A stretch of 64,000 nucleotides of DNA from JAVWMQ01 sp036637375 (GTDB lineage: Bacteria > Bacillota > Clostridia > Peptostreptococcales > Anaerovoracaceae), in NCBI GenBank assembly GCA_036637375.1, contig JAVWMQ010000003.1, positions 1 to 64,000 on the forward strand, read 5' to 3'. The notes below the pieces were generated by a model. That model made no database searches. It saw only the letters and a list, made by a program, of their open reading frames with translations, and was not told the origin of the DNA. The stretch's first letter is position 1; every line of letters starts with the position of its first letter. The position numbers were made by a program, and so were the translations under genes. Of the stretch, positions 58,861 through 64,000 are shown in pieces.

Positions 58861-60849
58861 TTATAATTTATAATCTTTGATCCTTTGATATTTAATCTTT
58901 TTGCGTCTCTTGTAAATAAATTTGCTAACAACTATCGCCAATATTGCCATAGCAGGCAATAGACCCCAGGAAACAAATGACTCCTTACTAGCCATAACCT
59001 CTACCCAGTATTTATCAATATCTAGATTTGCCTTTTGTGACAAGTTAATAAATTGCTCCGAAGTATCGATTACCTTTTGATCTGGATAAATAGTTTTATT
59101 TTCACGAATGCTCTTAGGTAACAATTTATATGCTTCAGCATTAGGCGTTGAATAACCAATATATTCAATATTGCTTACCGCTATCTGTGGCTCGTTTAAA
59201 AAGTTAATAAACATCTCAGCGGCTTCCTTCTCATCTGAAGACTTAGGAATTGATGCTCCATCTACAAAAACATTTGTGCCTTCTTTTGGAAATGCAACTC
59301 TAAGATTCTTGTTGTACTTCATCATTAAGCTCGCATCTCCTGAATAATATGGAGCTATATAAGCTTCTTCGTTTTCCATCTTATCAAATATCTGATCCAT
59401 TACATATGCCTGTACCAAAGGTTTTTGCTGCTTCAATAGTTCTGTTGCTTCCCTTAGTTCTTTGTCGTTTTCAGTATTTAATGAATATCCAAGTTTCTTG
59501 CAGGCAATACCAAATGCATCTCTGGAATTACTAAACATCAGAATTTTGTCTTTGTATTTTTTATCCCATAGAATTTCCCAGCTATCTGGTTCTTTGTCTA
59601 CATACTTTTGGTTATAGATAATACCAACAGTATTCCATGCGTACGGAATTGAGTATTTAGATCCTCTATCATATTCAGGATTCATAAATGACTTATCCAT
59701 ATTCTTTAGAGCTGGCATATTTTTGTGATTCAATGGTGCTAGCATATCCTCCTTAATCATTCTTGCAATCATATAGTCAGAAGGAAATACCACGTCATAG
59801 TTTACTCCACCCTTTTTTAACTTTGCATACATCTCTTCATTGGTTGCAAAGTTGGTATAGTAGACCTTAATTCCCGTTAACTTTTCAAATTCTGTGCATA
59901 CATTTACACCGCCATCACTTCCATCAGAAAGGTATTCTCCCCAGTTATATACACTGATTGAAATGTTTTTATCTTTGTATTTTGAGTAATACTCTTGATC
60001 ATAATTCGCTGCATTAGCGTCACTTGTACCAATTGCAATTGCGGAAATTCCGGCAATTATTACTAAGGCAAATCCTGCAATCTTTTTGGGATTCATAACC
60101 TTTTTAATATCTTTGAAATTGGCAATCAAAAGTAATAATAACACTGCAATGAATATAATTGTTGATAGTGCATTTATTTCTGGACTAATTCTTTTTCTTA
60201 CCATGGAATAAATAAGCACTGGCAAGGTTTGTCTCTTATCCCCACTAACAAAATAACTAACATTAAAGTCATCTAATGAAAAAGTAAGGGCAATGACAAA
60301 ACCAGTCAAAATACCTGGTAATATCTCTGGAATCAGTACCTTAGTAAATGCCTGCCTTGGCGTACAACCTAAATCCATTGCTGCTTCAATTAAATTTGTA
60401 TCAAGTTGCCTTAGCTTAGGCATTACGCTCAAAATTACATAAGGTAAATTAAATGTAATATGAGCTATTATCAAAGTAGTCATTGCAAACTGCATCTTCA
60501 AAAGTCCGAATAATAACATCAATGATACACCCATAACAATTTCAGGGCTGACTATTGGTAACAACGTGAATCCCATCATTAATTTTTTGTTACGCTTTTT
60601 CATTGAATTAATTCCAATTGCAGCCAACGTGCCAAATATAGTCGCCAATACTGCTGCTATTATAGCAACTGAAAGTGTTGTCCAAAGGGCATTTAAGATA
60701 GTATCATTATGTATTAATTTTTCATACCATTTAAGGCTAAATCCGGTGAAATGACTTCTACTTTTACTCTCATTGAAACTAAATGCAACCAGAACAAAAA
60801 TTGGTGCATATAGGAATATAAGGACCATCCATGTATATAATTTCTTCAT
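58861..60849 (-). CDS. potCD: Spermidine/putrescine ABC transporter, fused permease and binding protein (PotC-PotD)
   Basis: A 662-residue fusion. Residues 1 to about 260 are PotC: FLYAPIFVLVAFSFNESKS, the EAA loop IEAAMDLGCTPRQAFTKVLI and several membrane helices. After a further hydrophobic segment (IAGFALVIIAGISAIAIG) begins PotD, the binding protein: ISVYNWGEYLSDGSDGG, YDVVFPSDYMIARMI, YSIPYAWNTVGIIYN and the late FLNEPQIAVSNIEYIGYSTP. A final membrane helix (WGLLPAMAILAIVVSKFIYK) and a basic tail follow. PotD is thus tethered to the membrane. It overlaps the potB stop by four bases. Confidence 0.93.
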   Translation of the reverse strand: MKKLYTWMVLIFLYAPIFVLVAFSFNESKSRSHFTGFSLKWYEKLIHNDTILNALWTTLSVAIIAAVLATIFGTLAAIGINSMKKRNKKLMMGFTLLPIVSPEIVMGVSLMLLFGLLKMQFAMTTLIIAHITFNLPYVILSVMPKLRQLDTNLIEAAMDLGCTPRQAFTKVLIPEILPGILTGFVIALTFSLDDFNVSYFVSGDKRQTLPVLIYSMVRKRISPEINALSTIIFIAVLLLLLIANFKDIKKVMNPKKIAGFALVIIAGISAIAIGTSDANAANYDQEYYSKYKDKNISISVYNWGEYLSDGSDGGVNVCTEFEKLTGIKVYYTNFATNEEMYAKLKKGGVNYDVVFPSDYMIARMIKEDMLAPLNHKNMPALKNMDKSFMNPEYDRGSKYSIPYAWNTVGIIYNQKYVDKEPDSWEILWDKKYKDKILMFSNSRDAFGIACKKLGYSLNTENDKELREATELLKQQKPLVQAYVMDQIFDKMENEEAYIAPYYSGDASLMMKYNKNLRVAFPKEGTNVFVDGASIPKSSDEKEAAEMFINFLNEPQIAVSNIEYIGYSTPNAEAYKLLPKSIRENKTIYPDQKVIDTSEQFINLSQKANLDIDKYWVEVMASKESFVSWGLLPAMAILAIVVSKFIYKRRKKIKYQRIKDYKL

Positions 60850-61664
60850 AGTAACATGCCCTCCTTACTTTCAACATCTTGGAACAGATTAGTAAGTGCC
60901 ATGCAAAGCAAAATTATTACCATCAACACTATGGATATTGCAGAGCCTAAGTTTATATTGTACGTATTGCCTAGGAATTGCATTTCTATTAGATCCCCAA
61001 TTAGCATAAATGATCCGCCACCAAGCATTCTTGATATTGCAAAAGTTGAAACTGATGGTACAAATACCATAATAATTCCAGTTGATATGCCAGGTATTGA
61101 CAATGGGAATATTACATGCTGGAATATTTGATTTCTATTGCACCCTAAATCAGATGCTGCATCAATTACAGATCTATCGATTTTGGTCATTACTGAATAA
61201 ATTGGCAAAATCATAAATGGCAAATAATTGTAAACCATTCCTAGTACAACAGCACCTTGAGTATTTATCATTTCAAATGGGCCTATTCCAAATATCCCAA
61301 GGAATTGATTTATCAGCCCATTGTTTTCAAGTAGTGTCATCCATGCGTATGTTCTAATTAAGAAATTAAGCCACATTGGTAGCATTAACAAAAGCAAGTA
61401 AAATGTCTGCTTCTTTTTTTCTTTTCTAGAAATCAAAAATGCAAATGGATACGCAATAATTAAACATATTGTTGTTGCTACAATCGAAAGCCAAATTGAA
61501 TTGGCAATGACAGGTCCATATTTAAATGCCTGTTTAAAGTTTTCTAATGTAAAGTTCCCATCAAAACTTACAAATGCAAAATAGCATACCAAAAGCATCG
61601 GCAACACTATAAATATTGCCGACCAAAGTACGTATGGTGAACTTGCTAATTTTTTTGTTCCCAA
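60846..61664 (-). CDS. potB: Spermidine/putrescine ABC transporter, permease PotB
   Basis: A 272-residue permease of the PotB type with about six membrane helices, starting SPYVLWSAIFIVLPMLLVCY. The conserved MLPMWLNFLIRTYAWMTLLE and the EAA loop IDAASDLGCNRNQIFQHVIF are clear. It forms the heterodimeric channel with the PotC part of the next protein. It starts nine bases after potA. Confidence 0.95.
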   Translation of the reverse strand: MGTKKLASSPYVLWSAIFIVLPMLLVCYFAFVSFDGNFTLENFKQAFKYGPVIANSIWLSIVATTICLIIAYPFAFLISRKEKKKQTFYLLLLMLPMWLNFLIRTYAWMTLLENNGLINQFLGIFGIGPFEMINTQGAVVLGMVYNYLPFMILPIYSVMTKIDRSVIDAASDLGCNRNQIFQHVIFPLSIPGISTGIIMVFVPSVSTFAISRMLGGGSFMLIGDLIEMQFLGNTYNINLGSAISIVLMVIILLCMALTNLFQDVESKEGMLL

Positions 61665-61673
61665 TTATCTCTC

Positions 61674-62717
61674 CTAACTTTTTTCCATTATGTGAATATA
61701 TTCTGGTATAACGGATAATCCAACCTCAGTTCCTGGTTGGTATTCTTGTGTTGTATGAACAAGCCAGTTAAAGCCTTCTCCCACAACATTATTTTCAAAG
61801 TGTACGCCCTTAAACACTGTACTCTCAACAATACCTTTAAATGTACCTTCTCCTGTTTTGCTGATTTCCCAGTCTTCAGGTCTAATTACAACATCAACAT
61901 CTTGGTCTTTTTTGAATCCTTTATCAACACATTCCAAGACTTTTCCTCCAATTTCAACCTTGAAGTCATCTCTCATAATTCCATCAACAATATTGCTTTC
62001 ACCTATAAATTCTGCTACAAATTTGCTTATAGGTTCGTTGTATAAATCAGTAGGCGATCCTACCTGAATAATATTGCCATCGTTCATTACTACAACTCTA
62101 TCTGACATTGTAAGTGCCTCTTCTTGATCATGAGTTACATATATAAATGTAATGTTCATTTTTTGTTGAATTTTTTTCAATTCAATTTGCATATCTTTAC
62201 GAAGCTTTAAGTCTAGTGCACCTAATGGTTCATCAAGTAACAAAACTCTTGGATGATTTACCAAAGCACGAGCTATTGCAACTCTTTGTTGTTGCCCTCC
62301 ACTTAATCTATCTATGGTTCTAAGCTCATATCCTGATAGGTTTACAAGCTTCAGCATTTCCTTAACTCTTTCTATGCGTTCTGCTTCTGGTACTTTGTTG
62401 ATTTTTAGCCCAAATTCAATATTCTCATACACATTTAAATGTGGGAATAACGCATATCTTTGAAAAACAGTATTAATGTGTCTTTTGTATGGTGGAACTT
62501 TATTTATCTTTTTTCCATCAAAAATAATGTCACCCTCCGCTGGTTCCAAAAATCCTCCAATTAATTTTAGAGTTGTGGTTTTACCACATCCTGATGGCCC
62601 AAGTAAGGTAACAAATTCTTTGTCCTTTATATCTAAATTAATACCATTTAGAACTTGAGTATCTTCAAAATAGAATCTCAAATTCTTTAGGTCTATTAAT
62701 GTTTTTGTTTCTCCCAT
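61674..62717 (-). CDS. potA: Spermidine/putrescine ABC transporter, ATPase PotA
   Basis: A 347-residue ATPase. Walker A is LLGPSGCGKTTTLKLIGG, the signature LSGGQQQRVAIARAL, Walker B RVLLLDEPLGALD and the H-loop VTHDQEEALTMSDR. The C-terminal ~100 residues form a TOBE domain (VDVVIRPEDWEI), the polyamine-transporter type. First gene of potA-potB-potCD. Confidence 0.96.
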   Translation of the reverse strand: MGETKTLIDLKNLRFYFEDTQVLNGINLDIKDKEFVTLLGPSGCGKTTTLKLIGGFLEPAEGDIIFDGKKINKVPPYKRHINTVFQRYALFPHLNVYENIEFGLKINKVPEAERIERVKEMLKLVNLSGYELRTIDRLSGGQQQRVAIARALVNHPRVLLLDEPLGALDLKLRKDMQIELKKIQQKMNITFIYVTHDQEEALTMSDRVVVMNDGNIIQVGSPTDLYNEPISKFVAEFIGESNIVDGIMRDDFKVEIGGKVLECVDKGFKKDQDVDVVIRPEDWEISKTGEGTFKGIVESTVFKGVHFENNVVGEGFNWLVHTTQEYQPGTEVGLSVIPEYIHIMEKS

Positions 62718-62748
62718 TAATCAATTCTCCTATAAGTTCTACTAAACT

Positions 62749-62777
62749 AATTTACAGTGAAAACACTATCTTGTCAA
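62749..62777 (-). promoter_or_regulatory. Promoter of the pot operon
   Basis: Minus strand TTGACA (62772-62777), 17-base spacer, TAAATT (62749-62754), 31 bases before the potA start. Confidence 0.65.
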
Positions 62778-62798
62778 TGGTTTTGTAGAATAAAAATA

Positions 62799-62834
62799 GT
62801 CTTACAGTACTATTATGTTTAAATACTGCAAGAC
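62799..62834 (-). terminator. Terminator of pnp
   Basis: GTCTTACAGTA/TACTGCAAGAC (62799-62809, 62824-62834; one mismatch) followed on the minus strand by a T-rich tract, 20 bases past the pnp stop. Confidence 0.75.
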
Positions 62835-62853
62835 CATTTATCAACAAAGATTA

Positions 62854-64000
62854 TTATAAACCTTTTCTAGTTAAATTAATTCTACCTTGATTATCAATTT
62901 CTGTAACCTTAACTGTCACTACATCTCCAATGTTCATAACATCTTCAACCTTTTCGACTCTCTGTTCAGACATTTTAGAAATATGTAATAATCCATCTTT
63001 GCCTGGTAGAATTTCAATAAATGCACCGAAGTTCATTATTCTTGCAACTTTACCTTCGTAGATTTCTCCAACTTCAACTTCTTTTGTTAGAAGTTCAATT
63101 TCTTTTAATCCTGCTTCTGCACTTGCCATATCAGGTGCAGCAATGTATACAAGACCTGTATCATCGATATCAATTTTAACACCTGTTTTTTCGACAATCT
63201 TGTTTATAGTTTTGCCTCCTGGCCCAATTATAACTCTAATCTTGTCAGGGTCAACCTGCATAGAGATAATTCTTGGTGCGTAAGGGCTCATTTCTGCTCT
63301 TGGTTCTGGAATTTCTGCTAGCATTTCATTCATAATGTGCATTCTGCCTTCATGTGCTTGTGCTAATGCATCTTCAAGAACTTTTTTTGATAATCCATGT
63401 ACTTTAATATCCATTTGGATTGCTGTGATACCTTTTGCAGTTCCTGCAACCTTAAAGTCCATATCTCCAAGGAAGTCTTCCATTCCTTGAATATCTGATA
63501 AAATAGCCATCTTGCTTGTTCCATCTTCAAGAACTCTTTCAATTAGTCCCATTGCAATTCCTGCAACTGGAGCCTTAATTGGAACACCTGCATCCATTAA
63601 TGCTAGGCATGATCCACAAACAGATGCCTGAGAAGTTGATCCGTTAGATGATAAAATCTCTGATACAACTCTAATCGCATATGGGAATTCTTCTACTGAA
63701 GGTAGAATTGGCATAATAGCTCTTTCTGCTAATGCTCCATGCCCAATTTCTCTTCTGCCTGGTGAACGCATTGGTCTAGCTTCTCCAACTGAATAAGCTG
63801 GGAAGTTATAATGATGCATATATCTTTTTTCTGTTTGTTCTGTAATTCCGTCAATTCTCTGACCTTCACCAACTGGACCTAGTGTCGCTACTGATAATGC
63901 CTGAGTTTGGCCTCTCTTAAACAACCCTGTTCCGTGACATCTTGGAAGGATTCCTGTGTCTACCCAAATAGGTCTGATTTCGTTATGTTTACGGTTATCT
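62854..64000 (-). CDS. pnp: Polynucleotide phosphorylase, C-terminal part (runs off window)
   Basis: Phosphorolytic 3'-5' exoribonuclease of the degradosome type. The frame is open to the window edge; in-frame codons before 63924 read VDTGILPRCHGTGLFKRG, the conserved start of the second RNase PH domain. Further: RSPGRREIGHGALAERAI (phosphate/active site), SNGSTSQASVCGSCLALMDA and SDIQGMEDFLGDMDFKVAGT. The KH domain has IIGPGGKTINKIVEKTG, and the S1 domain GKVARIMNFGAFIEILPGKD near the end. About the last 380 residues of some 700 are present. Confidence 0.97.
   Translation of the reverse strand, partial: DNRKHNEIRPIWVDTGILPRCHGTGLFKRGQTQALSVATLGPVGEGQRIDGITEQTEKRYMHHYNFPAYSVGEARPMRSPGRREIGHGALAERAIMPILPSVEEFPYAIRVVSEILSSNGSTSQASVCGSCLALMDAGVPIKAPVAGIAMGLIERVLEDGTSKMAILSDIQGMEDFLGDMDFKVAGTAKGITAIQMDIKVHGLSKKVLEDALAQAHEGRMHIMNEMLAEIPEPRAEMSPYAPRIISMQVDPDKIRVIIGPGGKTINKIVEKTGVKIDIDDTGLVYIAAPDMASAEAGLKEIELLTKEVEVGEIYEGKVARIMNFGAFIEILPGKDGLLHISKMSEQRVEKVEDVMNIGDVVTVKVTEIDNQGRINLTRKGL

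Overview
The window is AT-rich chromosomal DNA of a low-GC, Gram-positive anaerobe of the class Clostridia. This is inferred from gene content: WhiA/RapZ and FabK-type fatty acid synthesis, a lysine riboswitch, an ileS T-box, the diaminopimelate dehydrogenase route, a BKACE-family enzyme, Gram-positive phage lysis genes and a type II-A CRISPR system. An amino-acid-fermenting oral or gut 'Eubacterium'-like lineage would fit, but the species cannot be fixed from the sequence. No rRNA or tRNA gene was seen.

Layout. 1-5000 is the right end of a prophage: the tail of a holin, an amidase endolysin, and a recombination module of a small helical protein, two large serine recombinases and a catalytic-domain-less recombinase-like protein between them. 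5008-6339 is an orphan protein with a HEPN-like C-terminus, a possible defence or accessory gene. 6595-8515 carries rlmD and trxA. 9033-14556 is a coupled cell-envelope/regulatory operon (AI-2E transporter, murB, PHP, rapZ, BKACE, whiA). 14616-20505 holds a phosphodiesterase, a membrane zinc-ribbon protein, YjdM, a secreted Ig-like/GDPD protein, an M18 aminopeptidase, a C_GCAxxG_C_C protein and a nitroreductase. 20515-24740 is the lysine operon dapA-dapB-ddh-lysA behind an L-box riboswitch. 24894-34464 is a complete type II fatty acid synthesis operon (fabH-acpP-fabK-fabD-fabG-fabF-accB-fabZ-accC-accDA) with a MarR/FabT-like regulator at its distal end. 34587-38070 is the thiamine thiazole operon thiS-F-G-H-E behind a terminator-like leader hairpin. 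38074-42483 has a FAH-family enzyme, a nucleoside phosphorylase, pepD and rlmN. 42612-46007 is ileS with an isoleucine T-box. 46059-50837 is a polar amino acid ABC transporter coupled to an ATP-grasp ligase and followed by a secreted alpha/beta hydrolase.

51070-58705 is a complete type II-A CRISPR-Cas locus. cas9-cas1-cas2-csn2 run leftward with overlapping ends and are followed by the leader and the array (22 visible perfect 36-bp repeats, a 100-N assembly gap, and one decayed terminal repeat). A clear tracrRNA lies upstream of and divergent to cas9; its promoter overlaps the cas9 start codon, while a likely cas9 promoter lies inside the anti-repeat. 58861-62777 is the spermidine/putrescine operon potA-potB-potCD, with potC and potD fused. 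The window ends in the 3' part of pnp.

The most notable items are the tracrRNA/cas9 promoter overlap, the swapped HIGH motif (GIHH) in the IleRS, the structured thiS leader, the HEPN-like orphan at the phage boundary, the three-gene serine-recombinase module, and the ABC transporter/ATP-grasp/hydrolase cluster.
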